A DNA stretch of 64,000 bases from a bacterium (lineage in GTDB: Bacteria; Bacillota; Clostridia; Lachnospirales; Lachnospiraceae): contig JALFNN010000053.1 of NCBI GenBank assembly GCA_022774325.1, forward strand, positions 1 through 64,000, written 5' to 3'. The position numbers were made by a program, and so were the translations under genes. The notes under the pieces are model-generated. The model made no database searches. It was not told where the DNA came from and saw nothing but the letters and a program-made list of their open reading frames with translations. Below are positions 46,774 through 55,753 of this stretch, piece by piece (position 1 is the stretch's first letter; every line of letters begins with the position of its first letter).

Positions 46774-49413
46774 ATGAAAGCGTACGGAGTAAACGAATTA
46801 AGACGTATGTTCCTTGAGTTTTTTGAGAGTAAGGACCATTTGAAGATGAAGAGTTTTTCGCTGGTACCGCACAACGACAACAGCCTTTTGCTGATCAACT
46901 CCGGTATGGCACCGTTAAAGCCGTATTTTACCGGACAGGAGATCCCGCCGAGACGTCGTGTGACGACCTGCCAGAAGTGTATTCGTACCGGTGATATTGA
47001 AAATGTTGGAAAGACAGCACGTCACGGTACATTTTTTGAAATGCTCGGTAACTTCTCTTTTGGAGATTACTTTAAGAGAGAAGCAATCCACTGGTCATGG
47101 GAGTTCTTGACAGAAGTTGTGGGACTGGACCCGAACAGATTATATCCGTCTGTATATCTGGATGACGATGAAGCATTTGAGATCTGGAATAAAGAAATCG
47201 GAATCGCTCCGGAGCGGATTTTCCGTTTTGGAAAAGAAGACAATTTCTGGGAGCATGGTTCAGGCCCGTGCGGTCCATGTTCTGAGATCTATTATGACCG
47301 CGGTGAGAAATACGGCTGCGGCAAACCGGGATGTACCGTAGGATGTGAATGTGACCGATACATGGAGATCTGGAACAACGTATTTACCCAGTTTGACAAT
47401 GACGGACATAACAATTATACAGAACTGGAACAGAAGAACATTGATACCGGTATGGGACTTGAGAGACTTGCATGTATCGTACAGGATGTAGATTCCATGT
47501 TCGATATTGATACACTGAAGGCACTTCGCGATCAGGTATGCGAACTTGCAGGTGTGTCTTACGGTGAAGATTATAATACAGACGTATCCCTTCGCGTGAT
47601 CACCGACCATATTCGTTCCGTATCGTTCATGATTTCCGATGGAATCATGCCTTCCAATGAAGGACGCGGCTATGTGCTGAGAAGACTTCTCCGCCGTGCC
47701 TGCCGTCACGGAAGACTTTTGAACATCGAGGGCGGTTTTCTGACCAAGCTTGCAGAGACTGTAATCGAAGGTTCCAAGGACGGCTATCCGGAGCTGGAAG
47801 AGAAGAAAGACTTTATCATGAATGTGATTCGCAAAGAAGAAGAGCAGTTCGACAGGACGATCGATCAGGGCCTTGTCATTCTCAATGAGATGAAAGAGAA
47901 GATGGTGGTAGAAGGCGTAAAGACTCTGTCCGGCGAGGATGCATTCAAATTATATGATACCTACGGATTCCCGCTTGATCTGACAAAAGAGATCCTGGAA
48001 GAAGAGAAAATGGATGTGGATGAAGAAGGCTTCAAGGCTGCCATGGAAGTACAGCGTCAGACTGCAAGAAAAGCACGTAAAGTGACAAACTATATGGGCG
48101 CAGACGTGACCGTTTACGAATCCATCGATCCTTCCGTGACATCCGAATTTGTCGGATATGATAACCTGACCTATGAATCAAAGATCACCGTTCTTACAAC
48201 CGACGAAGAGGTTGTGGATGCACTGTCAGATGGAGAAAGAGGAACCATTTTTGTAGAGAAGACTCCGTTCTACGCAACCAGCGGCGGACAGGAAGCTGAC
48301 CACGGCGTGATCAGCTGCGGAGATGGAGAATTCATCGTAGAAGATGTTGTAAAACTGCTCGGCGGCAAGATCGGTCATATCGGACGCATGACCCGCGGAA
48401 TGATGAAAGCAGGAGATACGGTAACACTTACCGTAGATGCCGAGAGACGTTCTCTCTGCGCAAGAAACCACAGTGCGACTCATCTGCTTCAGAAAGCACT
48501 CCGCACGGTTCTCGGAACTCATGTTGAACAGGCAGGTTCCAGCGTAAATGACGAAAGACTGCGTTTTGACTTCTCGCATTTCTCTGCAATGACACCGGAA
48601 GAATTGCAGAGGACCGAAGATATGGTCAACGACAGCATTTCCAGATCCCTTCAGGTTATCGCGAAGAATATGCCGATCGAAGAAGCAAGAAAGACCGGAG
48701 CACAGGCACTTTTCGGTGAAAAATACGGTGATATTGTACGAGTTGTCAATATGAGTGATTACTCCATCGAATTCTGTGGAGGAACCCACGTTGCAAATAC
48801 AGGAGAAATCGGAGCATTTAAGATCATATCCGAGAGCGGTGTGGCAGCCGGCGTGCGCCGTATCGAAGCGTTGACTTCCAAAGGACTTATGAAATATTAC
48901 GCGGCTCTGGAAGAAAAGATGCACGAAGCTGCGAAGCTTCTGAAGGCGACCCCGGATAATCTCACTGAGAAGATCACGCATCTGCAGGCTGAGAACAAAG
49001 AACTTCACAGCGAAGTCGAGAGCCTGAAGAGCAAACTGGCAAAGGACGCTATGGGCGATGTGATGAGCCAGGTAGAAGAAGTGAACGGAGTGAAGGTTCT
49101 TGCTGTCAGCGTAGAAGATATGGATATGAACGGACTTCGCGATCTCGGCGACCAGCTCAAAGAGAAGCTTGGAGAAGGTGTGGTCGTGATTGCATCTGCT
49201 GCAGGCGGCAAAGTCAGCCTGATGGCAACCGCAACCGACGGAACAATGAAGAAAGGCGCTCATGCCGGAAATCTGATCAAGGCAATCGCATCCTGCGTTG
49301 GCGGTGGCGGCGGCGGACGCCCGAACATGGCACAGGCAGGCGGAAAGAATCCGGCAGGCATTCCGGATGCACTTGCAAAAGTGAAAGAGGTTTTAGCAGG
49401 ACAGATTCAATAA
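46774..49413 (+). CDS. alaS: Alanyl-tRNA synthetase
   Basis: Charges tRNA-Ala. The 879-residue protein has the class II core from residue 1 (SFSLVPHNDNSLLLINSGMA, FFEMLGNFSFGDYFK), an editing domain with zinc-type residues in NHSATHLL and CGGTHVANTG, and a DHHA1 C-terminal domain ending in a Gly-rich GGGGGGRPNMAQAGG. I start at 46774 (MKAYGVNELR) after AGGAGGAAAA. An in-frame ATG at 46732 lies only about 15 bases after the -10 box. Confidence 0.98.
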   Translation: MKAYGVNELRRMFLEFFESKDHLKMKSFSLVPHNDNSLLLINSGMAPLKPYFTGQEIPPRRRVTTCQKCIRTGDIENVGKTARHGTFFEMLGNFSFGDYFKREAIHWSWEFLTEVVGLDPNRLYPSVYLDDDEAFEIWNKEIGIAPERIFRFGKEDNFWEHGSGPCGPCSEIYYDRGEKYGCGKPGCTVGCECDRYMEIWNNVFTQFDNDGHNNYTELEQKNIDTGMGLERLACIVQDVDSMFDIDTLKALRDQVCELAGVSYGEDYNTDVSLRVITDHIRSVSFMISDGIMPSNEGRGYVLRRLLRRACRHGRLLNIEGGFLTKLAETVIEGSKDGYPELEEKKDFIMNVIRKEEEQFDRTIDQGLVILNEMKEKMVVEGVKTLSGEDAFKLYDTYGFPLDLTKEILEEEKMDVDEEGFKAAMEVQRQTARKARKVTNYMGADVTVYESIDPSVTSEFVGYDNLTYESKITVLTTDEEVVDALSDGERGTIFVEKTPFYATSGGQEADHGVISCGDGEFIVEDVVKLLGGKIGHIGRMTRGMMKAGDTVTLTVDAERRSLCARNHSATHLLQKALRTVLGTHVEQAGSSVNDERLRFDFSHFSAMTPEELQRTEDMVNDSISRSLQVIAKNMPIEEARKTGAQALFGEKYGDIVRVVNMSDYSIEFCGGTHVANTGEIGAFKIISESGVAAGVRRIEALTSKGLMKYYAALEEKMHEAAKLLKATPDNLTEKITHLQAENKELHSEVESLKSKLAKDAMGDVMSQVEEVNGVKVLAVSVEDMDMNGLRDLGDQLKEKLGEGVVVIASAAGGKVSLMATATDGTMKKGAHAGNLIKAIASCVGGGGGGRPNMAQAGGKNPAGIPDALAKVKEVLAGQIQ

Positions 49414-49449
49414 ATTATGCATAATTTGGCATATTTTTAAAGAAAATTC

Positions 49450-49477
49450 TTGACTGTATTAAAAAATATGCTATAAT
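49450..49477 (+). promoter_or_regulatory. Promoter of rpsU
   Basis: TTGACT at 49450-49455 and TATAAT at 49472-49477, 16 bases apart, giving a leader of roughly 70 bases. A 14-bp perfect palindrome, AATTATGCATAATT, lies just upstream at the alaS stop. Confidence 0.7.
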
Positions 49478-49555
49478 CATGTGTAGTGCAATAAAATACC
49501 CGAACAGTCGTATAATGCACAATACAAGGCTGGAGGGGAGGTTAGGTGTGAGACT

Positions 49556-49732
49556 ATGTCAAATGTAATCGTAAAAGAAAACGAGACGTTAGACAGCGCT
49601 TTACGCAGATTCAAAAGAAACTGCGCAAAGGCAGGAATTCAGCAGGAGATTCGTAAGAGAGAACATTACGAAAAACCAAGCGTAAGACGTAAAAAGAAAT
49701 CCGAAGCTGCTAGAAAACGTAAATATAATTAA
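49556..49732 (+). CDS. rpsU: 30S ribosomal protein S21
   Basis: A 58-residue, very basic protein starting [20 protein letters not shown], with the typical Arg/Lys-rich tail ([15 protein letters not shown]). S21 helps mRNA binding on the 30S subunit. GGAGGGGAGG lies about 15 bases upstream. It has its own promoter and terminator. Confidence 0.96.
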   Translation: MSNVIVKENETLDSALRRFKRNCAKAGIQQEIRKREHYEKPSVRRKKKSEAARKRKYN

Positions 49733-49744
49733 TATGTGCAGAAT

Positions 49745-49779
49745 AATGAGGTGTTTGAATATCAACACCTCATTTTTTT
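49745..49779 (+). terminator. Terminator after rpsU
   Basis: AATGAGGTGTT (49745-49755) pairs with AACACCTCATT (49764-49774), followed by T residues. Confidence 0.88.
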
Positions 49780-49821
49780 AGCGGGCAGGAGGTCGAAGGG
49801 CCAAGTGCCGGAGGAATGGAT

Positions 49822-50418
49822 ATGTGGTGGAATAGAGTGATTTTTGGAGTTGGAAGTTATGAATTAGTCATGTGGTTCCTGACTTACGGAATGCTGGGAT
49901 GGCTCGTCGAATCGATCTATATGTCCTTTTGTAATAAAAAGCTGACGAACAGGGGATTCGGAAGAGGTCCGTTCTGTCCAATCTATGGTGTGGGGGCGCT
50001 GACTGTATTTTTTCTCCTCAGGCCATACAGCGAGAATCGTGTCCTGTTGTTTTTCATGGGATCCTTTTTCGCAACCATTCTGGAATATCTGACCGCACTT
50101 CTGATGCAGAAGGTGTTCGGAGAAGTCTGGTGGGATTATAATGAAAAACCTTTCAACTATAAAGGGATAATCTGTCTCGAGAGTTCGATCGCCTGGGGGT
50201 TCTATACCTTGTTTCTCTTCATGTTCCTGCAGAACACAGTGGAGGGAATCGTGGCATTGATCCCGCTTTATGTAGGACGGGTGGCAGGTTCGGTACTGAT
50301 CACCGTATTCGGTATGGATTTTCTTTCATCCTTCTACAATGTAAAAAAGGATGATATGCCGGAATGTGTTACCGGACCGATCGAAAGAATAAAAGAGAAT
50401 ATCCGTAATTTTATTTAG
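49822..50418 (+). CDS. CmpB-family putative ABC transporter membrane protein
   Basis: A 198-residue membrane protein of the putative ABC_trans_CmpB family. FLTYGMLGWLVESIYMSFCN and LTNRGFGRGPFCPIYGVGAL are the conserved core, followed by four to five more hydrophobic helices and WDYNEKPFNYKGIICLESSI. Its substrate and partner are unknown, and no ATPase gene is beside it. GGAGGA lies best for the ATG at 49822; 49816 is an alternative two codons earlier. Confidence 0.85.
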   Translation: MWWNRVIFGVGSYELVMWFLTYGMLGWLVESIYMSFCNKKLTNRGFGRGPFCPIYGVGALTVFFLLRPYSENRVLLFFMGSFFATILEYLTALLMQKVFGEVWWDYNEKPFNYKGIICLESSIAWGFYTLFLFMFLQNTVEGIVALIPLYVGRVAGSVLITVFGMDFLSSFYNVKKDDMPECVTGPIERIKENIRNFI

Positions 50419-50462
50419 AAAATTTATCTGAAATATCTATATTTTTTTGTAAAAATTTTGTG

Positions 50463-50491
50463 TTGACAAATTTTAGACTGAGGTATATACT
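50463..50491 (+). promoter_or_regulatory. Strong promoter upstream of the argD-like gene
   Basis: TTGACA at 50463-50468 and TATACT at 50486-50491, exactly 17 bases apart. The start near 50498 lies only about 15 bases before a terminator-like hairpin. Confidence 0.75.
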
Positions 50492-50512
50492 CATAATCGT
50501 TAAATGACAAAG

Positions 50513-50548
50513 GCGTCATGTACAGGATGTACATGGCGCTTTTTTTTT
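50513..50548 (+). terminator. Leader terminator before the argD-like gene
   Basis: GCGTCATGTACA (50513-50524) pairs with TGTACATGGCGC (50528-50539), with a single G-T pair, followed by nine T. A transcript from the promoter at 50463 would stop after about 50 bases unless the hairpin is prevented. It may equally end transcripts from the upstream membrane-protein gene. Confidence 0.8.
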
Positions 50549-50567
50549 ATCTTGAAAGAAGATAAGA

Positions 50568-50615
50568 CTCCCACCTTCATAGGTGGCGAGTTGCGCAAGT
50601 TACTCTTGGTGGGAG
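50568..50615. other. Structured leader: alternative hairpins or decayed IS200/IS605-type end
   Basis: CTCCCACC (50568-50575) can pair either with nearby GGTGG (50582-50586) or with distant GGTGGGAG (50608-50615). A GTTGCGCAA self-complementary stretch lies in the loop. Two mutually exclusive folds suggest a regulated leader. Subterminal hairpins of this type also occur at ends of IS200/IS605 elements; no transposase is left here, so the origin is open. Confidence 0.45.
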
Positions 50616-50674
50616 CCAAATCTACTTCATTTTGATATTTCTTACAACAATAAAGAAAATGGGAGGAATTTCTT

Positions 50675-51892
50675 ATGAAACTCAAAGACACAGGATTAAC
50701 AGCAGAAGAATTGAAAGCCATTGTAAACAAATACATGGTAGAAACCTATGCACGTTACGATTTCATCGCAGAGAGAGCAGAGGGAATGTATCTGTATGAT
50801 GAAAAAGGCGTTGCATATCTTGACTTCTATGGCGGTGTTGCTGTAAACAGTGCCGGAAACAGAAATCCGAAAGTAGTTGCGGCAATCAAGGATCAGGTTG
50901 ATGATATTATGCATACCTTCAACTACCCATATACCGTACCGCAGGCACTCCTTGCAAAAAAAATCTGTGACACGATCGGGATGGATAAGATTTTCTTCCA
51001 GAACTCAGGAACAGAAGCTAATGAATGCATGATCAAAATGGCAAGAAAATACGGTGTTGAAAAATACGGCCCGGAACATTACCATATCGTAACAGCTGTC
51101 AACGGTTTCCATGGCAGAACCTACGGAGCACTTTCAGCAACAGGTCAGCCGGACAATGCATGCCAGCTTGGATTCAAACCGATGCTTCCTGGATTCTCTT
51201 ATGCAAAATACAATGATCTGGAAGATTTCAAATCAAAAGTAACAGAAAATACGATCGCGATCATGATCGAGCCGGTACAGGGCGAAGGCGGTGTACATCC
51301 GGCAACACAGGAATTCATCGAAGGACTTCGCAAGCTCTGCGATGAGAGAGGAATGCTTCTCCTTCTTGATGAAGTACAGACCGGATGGGGACGTACAGGT
51401 TCTCCGATGGCATTCATGGGATACGGAGTAAAACCGGACTGTGTAACTATGGCGAAAGCAATGGGCGGCGGAATGCCGATCGGAGCTTGCTGTGCAAGTG
51501 AAGAGGTTGCGAAAGTATTTACATCAGGAACACATGGTTCTACATACGGTGGACATCCTCTTGCATGTGCTGCATCTCTTGCATCTATCACAGAGATTCT
51601 GGACAACGACCTGAGCGGAAACGCAAAAGTAATGGGAGAATACTTCAAAGAAAAACTTGCAACCCTTCCACATGTAAAAGAAGCAAGAGGAAAAGGACTC
51701 CTGGTAGGCTGCGAATACGATATGCCGATTGCATTGGATGTGAAATGGGCATGCTTCCGCAGAAAGCTTCTGATTACGGCGATTGGAAGCAGTGTAAACC
51801 GTATGATCCCGCCACTTACACTTACAAAAGATCACATTGATCAGGCAATCGAAATCATGAGAGATGCGATCCTTGAAGTAACAGGAGAATAG
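50675..51892 (+). CDS. argD: Class III aminotransferase (acetylornithine aminotransferase-like)
   Basis: PLP enzyme that most resembles ArgD and ornithine-type aminotransferases; the exact substrate cannot be fixed by eye. The 405-residue protein has QNSGTEANECMIKMAR, the LLLDEVQTGWGRTG aspartate motif and the PLP lysine in VTMAKAMGGGMPIGA. GGGAGGAATT precedes the ATG. No other arginine genes are adjacent. Its leader holds a promoter, a terminator and a second structured element. A terminator follows. Confidence 0.8.
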   Translation: MKLKDTGLTAEELKAIVNKYMVETYARYDFIAERAEGMYLYDEKGVAYLDFYGGVAVNSAGNRNPKVVAAIKDQVDDIMHTFNYPYTVPQALLAKKICDTIGMDKIFFQNSGTEANECMIKMARKYGVEKYGPEHYHIVTAVNGFHGRTYGALSATGQPDNACQLGFKPMLPGFSYAKYNDLEDFKSKVTENTIAIMIEPVQGEGGVHPATQEFIEGLRKLCDERGMLLLLDEVQTGWGRTGSPMAFMGYGVKPDCVTMAKAMGGGMPIGACCASEEVAKVFTSGTHGSTYGGHPLACAASLASITEILDNDLSGNAKVMGEYFKEKLATLPHVKEARGKGLLVGCEYDMPIALDVKWACFRRKLLITAIGSSVNRMIPPLTLTKDHIDQAIEIMRDAILEVTGE

Positions 51893-51926
51893 AAGACGGC
51901 GTGAAACAATCATAAATATTGCAAAT

Positions 51927-51973
51927 AAAGGCATTGTATGCGAACATCACAAAGCATGGCAATGCCTTTTTTT
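51927..51973 (+). terminator. Terminator after the aminotransferase gene
   Basis: AAAGGCATTG (51927-51936) pairs with CAATGCCTTT (51960-51969), then T residues. The inner bases TATGC/GCAT extend the stem. Confidence 0.85.
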
Positions 51974-52123
51974 GTTCCATGCATTTGAGAAAATGGTCCA
52001 TTGGATTATTGTGAGTTGTCATGTATATAATAAAATGAGCTTGCTATTTTTGTGATTTGGCAGTATATTTCTTTCAAATGGTTCCGTATATAAGGCGGTT
52101 ATTTACAATGGAGGGATAAATCA

Positions 52124-52411
52124 ATGTTGAAACGGATGCAGCTTTTTCCGCTGAATTTTTATAAAAAGGCAAAGTTTAACGGAAGTATGGGAAAGATGAA
52201 TTTCCGACTGGGAAAAGAAGAAAAAGAATCTGAGGATGGCGAGAAGGAGACGGTCCTTCTGGGTACGGTCTGGGAAGGACCGTACAATTACGACAACACT
52301 CCGGAGGAAAAAAAAGAGACGAAAGAATTTGCCTTTGCAGAAGAAGGAATCTGCGAAGCGCTGGACTGGTTTAATGAAAAAGGAAAAGAATATAACGGAA
52401 ACATAGGATAG
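52124..52411 (+). CDS. Hypothetical 95-residue acidic protein
   Basis: No family is recognised. The 95-residue product begins with a short basic, aromatic region (MLKRMQLFPLNFYKKAKFNG), then is rich in Glu and Lys, with LGTVWEGPYNYDNTPEE in the middle and EGICEALDWFNEKGKEY near the end. It has no membrane segment or signal peptide. GGAGGG in front of the ATG supports translation, and codon use looks normal. It precedes the first D,D-carboxypeptidase gene by 65 bases; the two may share a message. Confidence 0.65.
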   Translation: MLKRMQLFPLNFYKKAKFNGSMGKMNFRLGKEEKESEDGEKETVLLGTVWEGPYNYDNTPEEKKETKEFAFAEEGICEALDWFNEKGKEYNGNIG

Positions 52412-52476
52412 AAGGTTCTATTTTAATGCGGCATGGCATTTATTAGTAACAGACGAATCGGTGAAGGAGCTGTTTT

Positions 52477-53706
52477 ATGCGTAGATTTCTGACTGTATTT
52501 CTGGGAATCGTACTGTGCCTGCAGACGAGTTATAGGATGCCATGCCTGGTCAGCCTGGCGAATGAAGAAACGCAAACAACCGGCAATATCCAGGATGATT
52601 CCGGGGAAAAAGAAGAAAATACAGAAGAACTCGGCATTTCCGCAGAGTCAGGAATAATTATGGAAGCTTCCTCCGGGAAAGTTCTCTATGAGAAGGAGGC
52701 CGACAAGGAGCTTCCGCCTGCGAGTGTGACCAAGATCATGACACTTCTGCTCATTTTTGATGCTCTTGAGAGTGGACAGATCCATCTGGAGGATGAGGTG
52801 ACGACTTCCGAGTATGCGGCATCCATGGGCGGATCCCAGGTGTTTCTGGAACCGGGAGAAAAGCAGAGCGTGGAAACTATGATCAAATGCATTTCTGTGG
52901 CAAGTGCGAACGACGCCTGTGTGGCAATGTCCGAATTGATCTGTGGCAGTGAGCAGGCCTTTGTACAGAAGATGAACGAACGTGCCAAGGGGCTTGGAAT
53001 GGAATATACTCATTTCGTAAACTGCAACGGACTGGATACGGACGGACACCTCACGACCGCAAGAGATATCGCACTGATGTCTCGGGAACTCATCACAAAA
53101 TATCCAGAGATTCATAAGTATTCGATGATCTGGATGGAAAATATCACCCACACGACTGCTAAAGGAACCAGCGAATTCGGTCTCACCAACACCAATAAAT
53201 TGATTCGCCAGTACGAATACGCGACAGGACTGAAGACCGGCTCCACCAGTAAGGCAAAGTTCTGCCTTTCGGCAACGGCTGAAAAAGACGGGATTGAAAT
53301 GATCGCTGTTGTCATGACTGAGCCGGATTCCAAAACCCGTGTCAAGGATGCGATTTCTATGCTGAACTACGGTTTTGGAAAATGCAGCCGCTTCGTCGAT
53401 GCAAATGTGCTTGAGGAGCCGATTTTTGCGGAAGTGACCAGGGGAATCGAAAAACAGGTTGAAGGCGAAGCCGAGAATTCCTTTCAGTATGTGGATGTAA
53501 CAGGTGCAGATCTGAATGCCATAACGAAAGAAATAACGGTGGAAGAACTCGATGCACCGGTGAAAAAGGGCGATACCATCGGGCGGGTAAGCTACAAGCT
53601 GAACGGAGAAAAGATTGGTGAAGTTGCCATTTATGCAAAAGAAGATGTCGGAGCGATGACATTTTTTTCGGCATTGCTGGACGTATTGGAAGAAATGACA
53701 GTTTAA
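52477..53706 (+). CDS. dacF: D-alanyl-D-alanine carboxypeptidase (DacF-like)
   Basis: Low-mass penicillin-binding protein that trims peptidoglycan stem peptides outside the cell. The 409-residue protein has a signal peptide (1-30), the SxxK active site in PASVTKIMT (about 85), SAN in SVASANDACVAM, and KTG in LKTGSTSKAKF, plus a PBP5-type C-terminal beta domain. GAAGGAG precedes the ATG. A second gene of this family lies 3.6 kb downstream. A remnant of another gene starts right after its stop. Confidence 0.93.
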   Translation: MRRFLTVFLGIVLCLQTSYRMPCLVSLANEETQTTGNIQDDSGEKEENTEELGISAESGIIMEASSGKVLYEKEADKELPPASVTKIMTLLLIFDALESGQIHLEDEVTTSEYAASMGGSQVFLEPGEKQSVETMIKCISVASANDACVAMSELICGSEQAFVQKMNERAKGLGMEYTHFVNCNGLDTDGHLTTARDIALMSRELITKYPEIHKYSMIWMENITHTTAKGTSEFGLTNTNKLIRQYEYATGLKTGSTSKAKFCLSATAEKDGIEMIAVVMTEPDSKTRVKDAISMLNYGFGKCSRFVDANVLEEPIFAEVTRGIEKQVEGEAENSFQYVDVTGADLNAITKEITVEELDAPVKKGDTIGRVSYKLNGEKIGEVAIYAKEDVGAMTFFSALLDVLEEMTV

Positions 53707-53892
53707 GGAGATGCAACGGAAATTCAGGAAAATGCTTTCGAAGGAGTTACGGCTACAGCTTTCTATCCCGGCGGGAATGGGACCTGGACAAGCGATGTGA
53801 TGCAGAACTACGGCGGCACCATCACCTGGAAACCTTTCTGGCGGAGCTGGCTGGAGAAAATTCTGGAAAGACTTCCGCGCTGGTGGAAGTAG
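53707..53892 (+). pseudogene. C-terminal fragment of a surface repeat protein
   Basis: Directly after the dacF stop, and in the same frame, 61 codons encode EIQENAFEGVTATAFYPGGN followed by GTWTSDVMQNYGGTITWKPF and a basic tail, then TAG. These phrases match the C-terminal ends of BspA-like leucine-rich surface proteins in gut Firmicutes. There is no start codon or ribosome site of its own, so it is probably a decayed remnant. Read-through of the dacF stop is a remote alternative. Confidence 0.7.
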
Positions 53893-53923
53893 CATCACGC
53901 CAAGCTGTTATCCGAAATAGAAA

Positions 53924-53968
53924 AGCCCCGGTCAAAGCGAAGTTTACCCTCGCTCTGGCCGGGGTTCT
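53924..53968. terminator. Terminator after dacF region
   Basis: GCCCCGGTCAAAGCGA (to 53940) pairs with TCGCTCTGGCCGGGG (53950-53964). T-rich sequence is better on the minus strand, so it may act in both directions. Confidence 0.75.
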
Positions 53969-54110
53969 ATTGTGACGGACCATACAATCCTCGGTTAGAA
54001 GAATTTATAAATCAGGTGTACAAATATTCAAAAATCAGATATGATATAAGTACCATGGAAATGCTTCATGAAACGGGAAAGGAATGAATCATGAAAAGAT
54101 GTTTTAATAA

Positions 54111-54701
54111 ATGAGCTTTTCAGCAGATGACATTGCAGGAATGTTAAGAGAGTACGAAGCGGATTATTATACGGGGATGGATTTAGACGAAATGTCGGAA
54201 CAACTGTATGATTATACATCCGGTTATCCGTTCCTTTCTGTATAACCTGTTTTTGTCAGAAGATGAGCTTAACAGCCGGATTTTTGCAGAAGGGAGTATG
54301 AGTCATTTGGGGAAGTATTTAAACATTGGAAATGCTGGGTTTGAAACTGTAAGAAAAGGAATATATGTAGATAAGACAGGGTTGATATCGTTTATTAACA
54401 GTACACTTGGAACAAGCGATAAGATGACATGTGTAAGCAGACCACGACGTTTTGGAAAATCATTTGCAGCAAAGATGCACGTGAGGAATTTGTTCGTGCT
54501 GTAACTACAGGGAGGCATACAGAAATTGCAAAGCTGATTCGTAACTCTGATCATCTTCTGGATGCTACATTGAATATGGATGCGGAAGAGGTGGCTGCTG
54601 CAATTAAGGATTATGGGGCAGATATTCTGTTGGTTGGAATTAATTACGATCCGAAGAGCAAAGAACATTCCTGTATGATAGAACGGGTAGAACGAGATTA
54701 A
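54111..54701 (+). pseudogene. Scrambled AAA-ATPase-like/PD-(D/E)XK gene remnant
   Basis: Three broken pieces of one well-known Firmicutes family. 54111-54245 encodes the middle part (MSFSADDIAGMLREYEADYY, ending GYPFLSV). 54298-54501 encodes the ATPase start (HLGKYLNIGNAGFETVRKGI, YVDKTGLI, then Walker-like SRPRRFGKSF). 54480-54701, in other frames, ends with ADILLVGINYDPKSKEHSCM, the nuclease end. The middle piece comes before the N-terminal piece, so the gene was rearranged as well as deleted. Upstream DNA from 53.97 kb has no gene. Confidence 0.75.
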
Positions 54702-54725
54702 GATGACTTTAAGGAGATTTGCAGA

Positions 54726-55610
54726 ATGATATATTTACTGGCTGCCCTCATAGCGGCAGTGCTGCTCATATTAGCTGAAATATACCGGGAGACACATCGG
54801 TTTGTAGTGACGGAATACGAGATCAGGACACCGAAGCTTCCTCCTGAAATGGAAGATAAAAGAATCGTATTTTTAAGTGATCTTCATAACCGCGAATACG
54901 GAGAGGAGAATGGTAAGCTTCTGGAAAAGATTCGGGAGCAGAAACCGGATCTGATCCTCTGCGGCGGGGATATGCTTGTGGCAAATAGAAATACGCATGG
55001 CGGCAGGGAGAGTTCCTGGGGAAAGGCGGCAGAATGCATGAAAAAACTGACCGAATTTGCCCCGGTATATTGCGCGCTCGGAAACCATGAACAGAGGATG
55101 CTTGAGGATCCGGAAAATTACGGTGACAGCTATTGGCAATATAAGAAAGAGCTGGAACAGGCGGGAATCCACTTCCTGATCAATGAATCCTGCGAGATGG
55201 AATGGGAAGGCACCCGGGTTCTTCTGCATGGTATAAAGATGCCTTCGGAATGTTATGCCAGATTCGGCAGGATGGAGCCATCCCTGCAGGATATGAAAGA
55301 CGGGCTGGGACAGGCGGATCCGGGAGCATGGAATATTTTGATGGTTCATCATCCGGAATTTGTCCCGGTCTACAAAGAATGGGGAGCAGATCTGATCCTC
55401 TCCGGTCACCTTCACGGAGGCGTTATGCGTCTTCCGATGCTGGGAGGCGTCATCAGCCCTCAGGTGGGATTGTTTCCGAAGTATTCCGGTGACTACTACA
55501 AAGAGGGAGATACAAGTATTGTGGTCAGCAAAGGACTGGGGACGCATACGATCAATATCCGTCTGTTCAATCCGGCGGAGCTGATCGTGCTTTGTGTTCA
55601 TGGAATGTAA
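54726..55610 (+). CDS. Membrane-anchored metallophosphoesterase
   Basis: A 294-residue calcineurin-like phosphoesterase with an N-terminal membrane helix (2-19). Metal ligands are visible in LSDLHNREYG, CGGDMLVANR, ALGNHEQRM, MVHHPEF and SGHLHGGVMRLP. It is similar to YkuE/YaeI-type enzymes that act on membrane lipids or nucleotides; the substrate is unknown. AAGGAGAT precedes the ATG. It stands alone downstream of the pseudogene region and before scpA. Confidence 0.9.
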   Translation: MIYLLAALIAAVLLILAEIYRETHRFVVTEYEIRTPKLPPEMEDKRIVFLSDLHNREYGEENGKLLEKIREQKPDLILCGGDMLVANRNTHGGRESSWGKAAECMKKLTEFAPVYCALGNHEQRMLEDPENYGDSYWQYKKELEQAGIHFLINESCEMEWEGTRVLLHGIKMPSECYARFGRMEPSLQDMKDGLGQADPGAWNILMVHHPEFVPVYKEWGADLILSGHLHGGVMRLPMLGGVISPQVGLFPKYSGDYYKEGDTSIVVSKGLGTHTINIRLFNPAELIVLCVHGM

Positions 55611-55672
55611 AATACTGGTTTATGTACATGGATTATGCCATGGGCTTCTTTCAGTAGATTTGAAAGATATAT

Positions 55673-55701
55673 TTGCCCGAAAGCCAGAAGTGTGTTACAC
55701 T
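55673..55701 (+). promoter_or_regulatory. Possible promoter of scpA-scpB
   Basis: TTGCCC at 55673-55678 and TACACT at 55696-55701, 17 bases apart; both boxes are moderate matches. Confidence 0.4.
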
Positions 55702-55753
55702 GTTCTAGTGCACGGACACGCTTTGATTCGACAGACGGAAAGGCAGTAAGAAT

